Of a stretch of 15,534 nt of DNA, positions 1 through 6,341 are shown one piece after another. A program made the position numbers and the translations under genes. The notes under the pieces were generated by a model. It saw only the letters and a list, made by a program, of their open reading frames with translations. It was not told the origin of the DNA and ran no database searches. Each line of letters opens with the position of its first letter. Within the stretch, counting starts at the first letter, position 1. The stretch is from an uncultured Clostridia bacterium (GTDB lineage: Bacteria; Bacillota; Clostridia; Christensenellales; UBA1242): the NCBI GenBank assembly GCA_944377765.1, contig CALWFX010000078.1, positions 1 to 15,534 of the forward strand. Reading direction: 5' to 3'.

Positions 1-1
1 A

Positions 2-703
2 ACAATTTTCCCACTTCCAACTGCAAAAGGCAAAGGGTTTTTGTTAACACCAACAGTTGATGGAAATTATCTTGTTGGTCCAACAAGCATTGAAAGTGAT
101 GAAAAAACAGTAACAACACTTGAAGGATTGAATGATATTAAGAGTAAAGCAAGTTTAATTTTAAAAAATGTGGATTTTAAAAATGCCATTCGTGAATTTT
201 CAGGTGTCAGAACCACAGTTGGCGATGATTTTATTGTGGAAGAGAGTAAAAAGAAAAAAGGAATTATTAATCTTGCAGGAATTTGCTCGCCGGGGCTTTC
301 AAGTGCTCCTGCAATCGCCAACATGGTGGCAAGAATTTTATATAATAGTGAGAAAGAAAAGACAAAACTTAAAACACTTAAACCTTATAAACTTTTTAAA
401 GATATGACAAAAGAAGAGCAGGCAGAAGTTTTAAGAAAAGATAAAACCTATGGGCAAGTTGTTTGTAAGTGTGAAAATGTAACGAAAGGCGATGTTATTT
501 TGGCATTAAATAGACCTTTAAAAATTCGCTCAGTTGATGGTGTTAAACGAAGAGTTAGGGCAGGAATGGGAATTTGCCAAGGTGGTTTTTGCTTCACAAA
601 TGTGGTAAATTTAATTAAAGATGTTCGAAAAATTCGTTATGAAGATGTTTTAAAAGAAAATAGAGGAAGCGAAGTTGCCATAGGCGATTTAAGGAAGGTG
701 TGA
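2..703 (+). CDS. GlpA/LhgO-like FAD-dependent oxidoreductase with C-terminal [2Fe-2S] BFD domain (5' partial)
   Basis: The reading frame is open from the first bases of the window, so the N-terminal FAD-binding part lies upstream. What remains is the end of the DAO-type FAD domain (G-P-T at about 80-88, then the SPGLSSAPAIA segment at about 287-319 that closes the FAD site). A bacterioferritin-associated-ferredoxin-like domain follows, with four cysteines in a C-x-C...C-x4-C pattern (codons at 464, 470, 575 and 590) that should hold a [2Fe-2S] cluster. This is the architecture of GlpA and COG0579 (LhgO-like) dehydrogenases, which oxidise glycerol-3-phosphate or 2-hydroxy acids. The next two genes follow almost without a gap, so the three are one operon and probably one complex. 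Substrate cannot be fixed from this fragment. The track-style start at 41 (TTG) is not a real start. Confidence 0.88.
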   Translation, partial: TIFPLPTAKGKGFLLTPTVDGNYLVGPTSIESDEKTVTTLEGLNDIKSKASLILKNVDFKNAIREFSGVRTTVGDDFIVEESKKKKGIINLAGICSPGLSSAPAIANMVARILYNSEKEKTKLKTLKPYKLFKDMTKEEQAEVLRKDKTYGQVVCKCENVTKGDVILALNRPLKIRSVDGVKRRVRAGMGICQGGFCFTNVVNLIKDVRKIRYEDVLKENRGSEVAIGDLRKV

Positions 704-705
704 AA

Positions 706-1923
706 ATGAAAACAGAAGTTTTGGTGGTTGGTGGTGGACCAGCAGGAATGAGTGCTGCTCTTTCGGCCTCGGAAAATGAAAGCAAAGTTATTATTGTTGA
801 ACGCGATAAAGTGCTTGGTGGAATTTTAAATCAATGTATTCACAATGGTTTTGGTCTTCATTATTTTCAAGAAGAATTGACAGGTCCAGAGTTTGCACAT
901 CGTTTTAGAAAAATGGTGGAAAAAGATAAAAATATTAAGGTTTTAACAAACACTCTTGTAACAGAATTTAAGGACAAAAAAGTTGTTGTTATGGGAGAAA
1001 ATGGAAAACAAGAGATAACTTTTGATGCTTGCATAATTGCCATGGGTTGCAGAGAAAGAACAGCGGGAAATATATCACTCACAGGAACACGACCAATGGG
1101 AATTTTGACAGCAGGGTCAGCACAGAAAATGGTTAACATTGATGGCAAAATGCCAGGTAAGGACATTGTTATTCTTGGCAGTGGTGATATTGGGCTTATC
1201 ATGGCAAGGCGTTTAACTTTGGAAGGGGCAAAAGTTCATGCGGTTTTGGAAATTAATCCAACAAGCAGTGGGCTAAGAAGAAATATCTTGCAGTGTCTTG
1301 ATGATTTTAATATTCCACTTTTATATAACACCACAATTTTTGATGTGGTTGGTAAAGACAGAGTTGAAGGTGTTTACTATGGTCAAGTTGACGAACACTA
1401 TAACCGCATTGAAAGCACTAAGAAATTTTTAAAGTGCGACACAGTGATTTTGTCTGTTGGTCTTATTCCAGAAATGCAAAATTTGCAAGATATAAGTGTC
1501 AATTCAAAAACAAATGGTGCTTTTGTTAATGAACACTATCAAACAAACAAACCTTGGATGTTTTCTTGTGGAAATATATTGCATGTGCATGATCTTGTTG
1601 ACAATGTTGCTTTGGAAGGCAAGCAAGTTGGACTTTTTGCAAGTTTATATGCTCAAGGAAAATTAAATGAAGGAAATTTAATCAAAGTTTCTCATTCTGC
1701 CGACTTTGCCTACGTGCTACCTTACACTCTCTTTGAAGGCGATGAGCAAACTGAAGTTAAGTTCCGCTTGAAAAATAAAATTGTAAGAAAATGGATTGTT
1801 GCAGAAAGTCAGGGCAAAGAAATTGCAAAGAAATTTGTGCTTGCTGGTGTTCCGGGAGAGATGATGACATTTGCTTTTCCAAAGAAAGATGTGAAAAAAG
1901 AAATTGTTTTTAAGGTGGTGTGA
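706..1923 (+). CDS. NAD(P)/FAD-dependent oxidoreductase, partner of the GlpA-like protein
   Basis: This is a two-dinucleotide-domain flavoprotein of about 405 aa. The N-terminal FAD Rossmann motif GGGPAG is at residues 9-14 and the NAD(P)-binding motif GSGDIG at 158-163. A late segment around 285-315 (C-G-N-x-L-H-V-H-D-L-V-D) is typical of the second FAD-contact region. There is no CxxC redox pair, so it is not a thioredoxin reductase; single cysteines sit at 44 and 116. I chose ATG at 706 because AGGAAGG at 692-698 is seven bases upstream; a GTG at 700 would lie inside the preceding stop and on the ribosome site. It lies 2 bases after the GlpA-like gene and is followed by a DUF1667 gene. In this conserved trio it is thought to pass electrons between the dehydrogenase and NAD(P). 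Exact reaction is inferred from family only. Confidence 0.88.
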   Translation: MKTEVLVVGGGPAGMSAALSASENESKVIIVERDKVLGGILNQCIHNGFGLHYFQEELTGPEFAHRFRKMVEKDKNIKVLTNTLVTEFKDKKVVVMGENGKQEITFDACIIAMGCRERTAGNISLTGTRPMGILTAGSAQKMVNIDGKMPGKDIVILGSGDIGLIMARRLTLEGAKVHAVLEINPTSSGLRRNILQCLDDFNIPLLYNTTIFDVVGKDRVEGVYYGQVDEHYNRIESTKKFLKCDTVILSVGLIPEMQNLQDISVNSKTNGAFVNEHYQTNKPWMFSCGNILHVHDLVDNVALEGKQVGLFASLYAQGKLNEGNLIKVSHSADFAYVLPYTLFEGDEQTEVKFRLKNKIVRKWIVAESQGKEIAKKFVLAGVPGEMMTFAFPKKDVKKEIVFKVV

Positions 1924-1924
1924 T

Positions 1925-2266
1925 ATGGAAAAAAGAGAAATGACTTGCATTATGTGTCCACTCGGGTGCAGTTTGGTTGTAACAAAAGATGGCGATGAAA
2001 TTAAAGTTTCTGGAAACAATTGTCAAAGGGGTGTTGTGTTTGCCAAAGAAGAACTCACTTGCCCAATGCGTATTGTTACAAGTTCTGTTAAAACAAGTGA
2101 AGGCGTGAAAGCGTGCAAAACAACAAAGCCAGTTCCTAAGGCAAAAATTTTTGATGTTATGAAAGAAATTGAAAAATTACGACTTAAAAAAGTTAAGTTT
2201 GGAGATGTTGTTATTAAAAATGTTTTAGGCACTGATGCTGATGTTATAATAACAGCAAATGAATAA
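1925..2266 (+). CDS. DUF1667 cysteine-rich protein, third member of the oxidoreductase trio
   Basis: A 113-aa protein that begins with a C-x2-C-x3-C motif (C8, C11, C15) followed by C33 in N-C-Q-R-G and C46 in T-C-P-M-R. This is the DUF1667 (COG3862) signature, and the length is normal for the family. The cysteines look suited to bind a metal or iron-sulfur cluster, but this has not been read directly from the sequence. ATG at 1925 is preferred because AAGGTGG at 1912-1918 precedes it; a longer reading from 1904 lies inside the previous gene. Only one base separates it from the stop of the flavoprotein, suggesting translational coupling. Family members almost always sit next to these two oxidoreductases, so a role as small electron-transfer or assembly subunit is likely. 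A terminator follows at 2341. Confidence 0.87.
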   Translation: MEKREMTCIMCPLGCSLVVTKDGDEIKVSGNNCQRGVVFAKEELTCPMRIVTSSVKTSEGVKACKTTKPVPKAKIFDVMKEIEKLRLKKVKFGDVVIKNVLGTDADVIITANE

Positions 2267-2340
2267 AATTAAATAAAAACATATAAAAAATTGATTTTTA
2301 TTGAATTTTTTAATTATTTTTATAAATTTTTTGGAAAATA

Positions 2341-2366
2341 AAAACTCTCAATTAGAGAGTTTTTTT
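2341..2366. terminator. Bidirectional rho-independent terminator
   Basis: A nine-base-pair stem (AAAACTCTC at 2341-2349 with GAGAGTTTT at 2355-2363) encloses the loop AATTA and is followed by a T run to 2366. The reverse direction also leaves a T-rich 3' side. It ends the oxidoreductase operon and overlaps the stop of the convergent membrane protein gene. Confidence 0.85.
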
Positions 2367-3162
2367 AATTTGTTTCAGTTTTAAAGTTCTCGTCTTTAAT
2401 TGTTTCCATAATTATATCAAAACTTGTTCGCTTTTTCTTTTTGTAGTGTTCGTAGATGGCAAAAGGGGATATGGCAATAATTGAACAACATAAAACAAGA
2501 ATGGCATAAGTAAAATAGAAGTGCCAGCCAAAAAGCGTGAATGGTAAGCCATTTTCTTTAAGATATAAAAAGTTAGCATCTTCAACAAGATAGTTTCCAA
2601 GTGCTGACCATAGGGCAATAAGAAAAAGTCCAACATATGCCTGCCAAAAATCTTTTACTCTAATTTTAACATAACCTGTGGCAACACAAGCCATAACAAC
2701 TGTTGGCATAAGAAAATGCAAAAGCAAACTTTCAAGATGCATAAAAGACAAAGTGGAAAGATAATAATAATCTCCAAAAAGAAAGGTAATAAGTCCGCCA
2801 AAGAAAGTTACGGCAAGAACTGCAAGAAAACCTTTTTTAATTTTAAAAAGGTAAAACAATGGAAAAACAAAACTCATAAGGTGGCATAAGTGCCATGGTA
2901 AAACTTCAACAAAAGTTTGTTTTCCACTAATTAAAAGCAATGTCATTCTGAAAATCCTGAAAAACAACATGATAAAGCATAAGACTGTTGTAAGTTTAAG
3001 AGCAAAACTTTTATATTTTTTAAATATAAAAAAAGACGCCACAATCCATGCAATCAAAAGCACAATAAAGGTTATGTGTAATGGACACCACAGTCCCGGT
3101 CCATCACCCATTACTTCCTTATTTTCCACAAGCCAATCGTAAAATGTGAAAGTAGCGTTCAA
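2365..3162 (-). CDS. YwaF/TIGR02206-like integral membrane protein (paralog 1 of 3)
   Basis: A 265-aa protein with about seven membrane segments. It carries the family hallmark P-x-H-L-C (P89-C93) at a membrane boundary and a later membrane histidine (H149). It resembles the TIGR02206 family (B. subtilis YwaF, related to eukaryotic TMEM164), whose bacterial function is unknown; TMEM164 is reported to be a lipid acyltransferase. The start is TTG at 3162: AAGGAGA lies about six bases upstream and no ATG is close by. A likely promoter is at 3217-3245, giving a leader of roughly 48 bases. It converges on the oxidoreductase operon and diverges from the gene at 3309. The C-terminal tail S-F-D-I-I-M-x-x-I-K (247-256) recurs in the two paralogs at 5570 and 6342. 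Acyltransferase activity is a hypothesis only. Confidence 0.82.
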   Translation of the reverse strand: MNATFTFYDWLVENKEVMGDGPGLWCPLHITFIVLLIAWIVASFFIFKKYKSFALKLTTVLCFIMLFFRIFRMTLLLISGKQTFVEVLPWHLCHLMSFVFPLFYLFKIKKGFLAVLAVTFFGGLITFLFGDYYYLSTLSFMHLESLLLHFLMPTVVMACVATGYVKIRVKDFWQAYVGLFLIALWSALGNYLVEDANFLYLKENGLPFTLFGWHFYFTYAILVLCCSIIAISPFAIYEHYKKKKRTSFDIIMETIKDENFKTETN

Positions 3163-3216
3163 ATTTACTCTCCTTAAAGTTATAATTTATTTTCATATAT
3201 ACATATTGATGTATGT

Positions 3217-3245
3217 ATTATACTTTTAATGACAAAAAAAGTAAA
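3217..3245 (-). promoter_or_regulatory. Putative promoter for the membrane protein gene at 2365-3162
   Basis: On the minus strand TTTACT (3245-3240) and TATAAT (3222-3217) are 17 bases apart. A small dyad, ATACAT-ATTG-ATGTAT at 3199-3214, covers the predicted transcription start and could bind a regulator. The -35 box matches only 4 of 6 consensus positions. Confidence 0.5.
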
Positions 3246-3264
3246 GAAAAAGTCAAAATCATTT

Positions 3265-3291
3265 TTGAATTTATATTTAATTTGCTATAAT
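3265..3291 (+). promoter_or_regulatory. Putative extended -10 promoter for the gene at 3309
   Basis: TGC-TATAAT at 3283-3291 is an extended -10 element. TTGAAT at 3265-3270 is a weak -35 with a short 15-base spacer. The predicted start of transcription, about 3298, lies at the ribosome site, leaving a leader of only about ten bases. Confidence 0.5.
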
Positions 3292-3308
3292 AGAACAAGG
3301 AAATGAAT

Positions 3309-3869
3309 ATGCCTATAAATAAAGTTGTTAAAGAAGTAAAACAAAATTTAAAAAATGAAGATAAAAAAGAATTTAACGAAATTGAAACAATAAATATTAA
3401 AATCGACAACAAAAATGAAATTTTTTCTTCATATGATTATGATTCAAATGAACTTTTGAATGATGAATTTTCTTCATATCTAATTGAAAAGGCAACCCTT
3501 ATTTCTCCTAAAAGCAAACTTAGAGTTAAAATTTTTTCTGAAACTAATCTTGAAGAAAAAGAAGTTAAATATGCTTACAATAATAAATTTAAAAAAGAAT
3601 TTGAAGATTATGACAGAAAACTTAAAGAAAATGCAAGATTTGCTTTTATAATGCTTTTGATTGGTATTTTGTTTATTGGATTTTTAATTTTAGAAGAATA
3701 TTTTTTAAATGAATTAGTTTTGTCTATTATTTTGGAAATTGCTGCTTGGGTTTTTGTTTGGGAAGCAGTGGATGCTTTTTTCTTGCAACGAGCGGAGTTA
3801 AGGCGAATGCGTTTTCAAATGGCAAGGCTATTGTCTGCCGATTTTGAAATTGTTGTGATTAAAAAGTAA
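3309..3869 (+). CDS. Uncharacterised two-helix membrane protein with W-x-F-x-W-E-A-x-D motif
   Basis: About 186 aa. Residues 1-105 are charged and soluble, rich in Lys, Glu and Asn. Two hydrophobic helices follow, roughly at 110-128 and 133-152, separated by a short acidic turn. The end is a basic amphipathic segment after W-V-F-V-W-E-A-V-D, with the pattern F-F-L-Q-R-A-E-L-R-R-M. I have an impression of similar C-terminal halves in hypothetical Firmicutes proteins, but no named family. ATG at 3309 is preferred over 3303 because AAGGAA at 3297-3302 is then about six bases away, versus almost none. The gene has its own promoter, diverges from the YwaF-like gene, and its stop codon overlaps the first stem of the structured element at 3868. 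Function unknown; the soluble N-terminus is probably cytoplasmic. Confidence 0.75.
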   Translation: MPINKVVKEVKQNLKNEDKKEFNEIETINIKIDNKNEIFSSYDYDSNELLNDEFSSYLIEKATLISPKSKLRVKIFSETNLEEKEVKYAYNNKFKKEFEDYDRKLKENARFAFIMLLIGILFIGFLILEEYFLNELVLSIILEIAAWVFVWEAVDAFFLQRAELRRMRFQMARLLSADFEIVVIKK

Positions 3870-3949
3870 ACTATGCGATGTTAAAATTTAATAAGTTAAA
3901 TTTTAATAAATTCTGACGAATTTGTGTGCTTTGCCCACCATCGCAGTTT
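3868..3949. repeat. Cloverleaf-like structured element with terminal inverted arms
   Basis: An outer stem pairs AAACT-(AT)-GCGATG (3868-3880) with CATCGC-AGTTT (3939-3949): eleven base pairs with a two-base bulge. Inside, three hairpins follow each other with almost no unpaired bases. TTAAAATTTAA (3881-3891) pairs perfectly with 3896-3906 around loop TAAG. AAATTC (3908-3913) pairs with GAATTT (3918-3923) around TGAC. GTGTGC (3924-3929) pairs with GCCCAC (3933-3938) around TTT, with one mismatch. The ends are flanked by TA, as in TA-duplicating MITEs, but it could equally be a structured leader RNA or sRNA. It matches no riboswitch or tRNA I recognise. Confidence 0.45.
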
Positions 3950-3957
3950 ATATATAT

Positions 3958-4002
3958 CGTTTTGCTAAACGTGGTTATGCCATGTTGACTTAATTTTCAA
4001 CA
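3958..4002. repeat. Three abutting small hairpins upstream of the DegV gene
   Basis: CGTTT (3958-3962) pairs with AAACG (3967-3971). TGG (3972-3974) pairs with CCA (3980-3982). TGTTGA (3983-3988) pairs with TCAACA (3997-4002). They run without spacers and continue the structured region that begins at 3868. They may be part of one leader RNA for the downstream gene or an operator; no clear promoter is visible here. Confidence 0.35.
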
Positions 4003-4039
4003 ATATAAACAAATTAATATAAATTAAATAGGAGTTAAT

Positions 4040-4867
4040 ATGAAATATCAAATAATTGTTGATAGTTGTTCAGATTTAGACGAAAACTATCTTGATGGAA
4101 CAGGAATAGGCTTTAAGATTGTGCCTTTAACAATCAATGTTGGTGGAAAAGAATATGTGGATGTAAAAGGAGTTGATATTGATGAAATGTTGTCTTCTCT
4201 TAAAACAAAAGTTAAAAGTTCAAGTGCTTGTCCAAGTCCAGAAGCATTTTTAAAAGAATTTCCAAACGCAGAACACACTTTTGTTGTAACAATCACCAAA
4301 AAGTTGTCTGGTTGTTATAACAGTGCCATTGTTGCAAAAAATGAATATAAGGATAAAGAGCATGTTCATGTCATTGATTCAAAAGCAGTGTCTGGAACAG
4401 AAATTTTGATTGTCGACAAGCTTGTGGAATTAATTAAGGCGGATACTCAATTTGATGACATTGTTAAGGAAATTGAAAAGTTTAGAGATAACTGCACACT
4501 TCTATTTTCTCTTCAAAAATTTGATAACCTTGTGAACAATGGGCGTATGAGCAAAATTGCTGGACTTATTGCAAGCACAATCTCACTTAAACCAATTTGC
4601 AAAGCGGTGGATGGTGAAATTAAAATGATAAAAAAGATTATTGGAACAAAACAACTTTTTCCTAAAATGGCTTTGATGATTAAGGAAATATTAAATGGCG
4701 ATGCTGAGCGAAAAATTATCATTAGTCATTGCCATGGTGAAAATGAAGCAAATGAACTTAAAGAACAAATTGAAAAGCATTGTGAAAATAAAAATATTAT
4801 CATCATTCCAATGAAAGCCTTAACAAGTTACTATGCACTTGAAAAAGGTGTTATAGTATGTTTTTAA
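4040..4867 (+). CDS. DegV family protein (fatty-acid-binding, FakB-like)
   Basis: 275 aa, close to the usual 280 for the family. DegV proteins bind a fatty acid in a deep pocket; FakB members present it to the FakA kinase, which phosphorylates exogenous fatty acids for phospholipid synthesis. Visible signatures are the N-terminal V-D-S-C-S-D-L strand-loop (7-13), the SSACPSPEAF segment (61-70, matching the S-x-P-S lipid headgroup loop), T-I-T-K-K-L-S-G-C-Y-N-S-A (84-96) and D-S-K-A-V-S-G-T (113-120). The ATG at 4040 follows AGGAG at 4030-4034. No fakA is in view, so which kinase it serves is unknown. Its upstream region is highly structured. A new promoter for the next gene appears about 18 bases after its stop, with no terminator between. 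Confidence 0.92.
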   Translation: MKYQIIVDSCSDLDENYLDGTGIGFKIVPLTINVGGKEYVDVKGVDIDEMLSSLKTKVKSSSACPSPEAFLKEFPNAEHTFVVTITKKLSGCYNSAIVAKNEYKDKEHVHVIDSKAVSGTEILIVDKLVELIKADTQFDDIVKEIEKFRDNCTLLFSLQKFDNLVNNGRMSKIAGLIASTISLKPICKAVDGEIKMIKKIIGTKQLFPKMALMIKEILNGDAERKIIISHCHGENEANELKEQIEKHCENKNIIIIPMKALTSYYALEKGVIVCF

Positions 4868-4884
4868 AAATATGATAAAATCCT

Positions 4885-4911
4885 TTGACAAAAATTTTTT
4901 AATGTTATAAA
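4885..4911 (+). promoter_or_regulatory. Putative promoter for the gene at 4940
   Basis: TTGACA at 4885-4890 is a perfect -35. TGT-TATAAA at 4903-4911 is an extended -10. The spacer is 15 bases, short but tolerated with an extended -10. Confidence 0.55.
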
Positions 4912-4939
4912 ATTTTTATAGGATTAAAAGGAGAAGGAT

Positions 4940-5422
4940 ATGAAAGAAGGAATGAAAAAAGCACTCTTAACACTTGCTTCAATTGTGTTTGCTGGGCTCA
5001 CCTATGTTTTCTTTGCAGTGGAAAATGTTTATGTGGGAGAAGGAGAGCATACACTCGGCACAACTGGGTTTGACCTTTATGAAGGTGGAACAGATTTCAT
5101 GAAAGCAATGCTCATTTTAACTTGCATTTTTGTTGGACTTACAGTGTTGTTTGGAGTTGTTAAACTTGTTACGGATTCAAAACTTGTTAAAAGTAAATCA
5201 GTTGCTAAAATTGTCAACTTTGTTTTTGTAATAAGTGCAATTGCCATGACAGTGTGTGCAGTTTTGTATGCAATCAGCATTGGCTCAATGTGCAACGACA
5301 CATCTATCTTTGATTACAGCATCATGAAACCAACTGTTTGGGCAATGATTTTAGTTTCTGTTTTCCCATTTATAAGTTTACTTCTTGGTATGTTTTCACT
5401 TTCCGGGAAAAAGAAAAAATAA
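4940..5422 (+). CDS. Uncharacterised four-helix membrane protein
   Basis: 160 aa with four hydrophobic segments at about residues 9-26, 53-73, 88-113 and 130-152. The loop between helices 1 and 2 is glycine- and glutamate-rich (about 28-50). The C-terminus ends in a lysine cluster, placing it in the cytoplasm by the positive-inside rule. The start ATG at 4940 follows AAAAGGAG at 4926-4933. It has its own promoter and a strong terminator, so it is probably a single-gene unit, though readthrough from the DegV gene is possible. I do not recognise the family. Tetraspan layouts of this size are common among small Firmicutes envelope proteins of unknown role. Confidence 0.75.
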   Translation: MKEGMKKALLTLASIVFAGLTYVFFAVENVYVGEGEHTLGTTGFDLYEGGTDFMKAMLILTCIFVGLTVLFGVVKLVTDSKLVKSKSVAKIVNFVFVISAIAMTVCAVLYAISIGSMCNDTSIFDYSIMKPTVWAMILVSVFPFISLLLGMFSLSGKKKK

Positions 5423-5438
5423 AAACATAAAATTTTAT

Positions 5439-5486
5439 AAAAATCTTATGAAATTAGGGGTGAACTCCGATTTCATAAGATTTTTT
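5439..5486 (+). terminator. Strong rho-independent terminator
   Basis: A 16-bp perfect stem pairs 5439-5454 (ending TTATGAAAT) with 5470-5485. A small internal loop leads to a four-pair inner stem, GGGG (5457-5460) with CTCC (5465-5468), capped by TGAA. A six-T run at 5481-5486 overlaps the descending arm. It ends the gene at 4940-5422. Confidence 0.88.
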
Positions 5487-5517
5487 ATTTGTTTGTGTTT
5501 AAATAGATTATATTTAT

Positions 5518-5546
5518 TTGGCTTGATAAAATTTTTATGATATAAT
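5518..5546 (+). promoter_or_regulatory. Promoter for the YwaF-like gene pair
   Basis: TTGGCT at 5518-5523 and TGA-TATAAT at 5538-5546 are 17 bases apart with an extended -10. Transcription should start near 5553, just ahead of the ribosome site AAAGGATG at 5557-5564. Confidence 0.65.
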
Positions 5547-5569
5547 GCTTAAGTGCAAAGGATGATAAG

Positions 5570-6340
5570 ATGTTTGTTTGGACAGAATTTGATGGTATCG
5601 TTTTGCCCATTGCATTGCTTGTTGTAATATTTTTGTCGGTTGGAACATTTCTTTTAACTCGCAATAAATCTGAATGTATTAAAAGAATTCCGCTGATAGT
5701 AATCTCTTCAATAATGCTGGGCTTAGAAGTGGTAAAGCAAATAATCAACATTGTGGATGGCTATAGTTTTTGGTCAATTCCCCTTCATTTTTGCAGTTTG
5801 TTCCTTTATTTTTTTCCACTTGCAAGTTTTTTTACTGGGAAAATTGCAAAATTTGGCAGAGCGATGTCGTTTATAATAGCCACTCTTTTTGCTTTGTTAT
5901 TTTACATAAATCCAGATTCTATTATTGGTTCGTCCTGTGAAAACATTTTTGCTTCTTTCAGTTCTTTTCACACATTTACTTATCATCATTTAATTTTACT
6001 TTTCTATCTTATAATGCTTCTTGAAAAATTGTATATTCCATCAAAAAGTGATTTTTTGTATGCTTTTTTAGGAATTACTGGATATGCAGTTATCGCAATT
6101 CCAATGGCACATATGCTTGACACAAATTTTTGCAATATTTTATCAAATAATATTGCATTTATCGAAGAAATAAGATTGCAAGTTGGTCAAGTTGCTTACA
6201 CAACACTTTTCTATTTAACTGGTGTTGTTGGTGCGGAACTTATTGTCGGCTTGTCCAATGGCATTAAAATGCTAGTGGATAAAAAGAAAAATGAAAAAGA
6301 TAGTTTTAATATCATTATGAAAACTTTAAAGCGAGGTTGA
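5570..6340 (+). CDS. YwaF/TIGR02206-like integral membrane protein (paralog 2 of 3)
   Basis: 256 aa with about seven membrane segments. The family motif appears as I-P-L-H-F-C (70-75) and a membrane histidine pair at H139-H140 occupies the place of H149 in the first paralog. The N-terminus is shorter than in the other two, lacking the extra pre-helix segment. The tail is S-F-N-I-I-M-K-T-L-K (245-254), just two residues from the end. It has its own promoter and is followed after one base by the third paralog, so the two are co-transcribed and probably translationally coupled. Pairwise similarity to its neighbour is limited to motifs, so the duplication is old. Function unknown; a lipid-modifying role, by analogy with TMEM164, is a hypothesis. 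Confidence 0.78.
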   Translation: MFVWTEFDGIVLPIALLVVIFLSVGTFLLTRNKSECIKRIPLIVISSIMLGLEVVKQIINIVDGYSFWSIPLHFCSLFLYFFPLASFFTGKIAKFGRAMSFIIATLFALLFYINPDSIIGSSCENIFASFSSFHTFTYHHLILLFYLIMLLEKLYIPSKSDFLYAFLGITGYAVIAIPMAHMLDTNFCNILSNNIAFIEEIRLQVGQVAYTTLFYLTGVVGAELIVGLSNGIKMLVDKKKNEKDSFNIIMKTLKRG

Positions 6341-6341
6341 T

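Noticed and set aside
700..705. GTG at 700 as start of the second oxidoreductase
   Set aside because: It lies on the ribosome site and in the preceding stop codon; ATG at 706 has ideal spacing to AGGAAGG.
1904..1924. ATG at 1904 as start of the DUF1667 gene
   Set aside because: It adds seven residues unlike the family, has no ribosome site, and overlaps the previous gene; ATG at 1925 follows AAGGTGG.
3913..3919. CTGACGA, matching the hammerhead ribozyme core CUGANGA
   Set aside because: No GAAA core segment with a suitable stem II and stem III follows, and these bases are used by a perfect 6-bp hairpin instead.
3868..3949. Cloverleaf as a tRNA gene
   Set aside because: Arm lengths (11-bp AT-only arm directly after the outer stem), lack of a 7-base anticodon loop and lack of a T-loop sequence rule out a tRNA.
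3985..4023. TTGACT at 3985 as the -35 of a degV promoter
   Set aside because: The nearest TATAAA-like boxes are 13 or 27 bases away, outside workable spacing.
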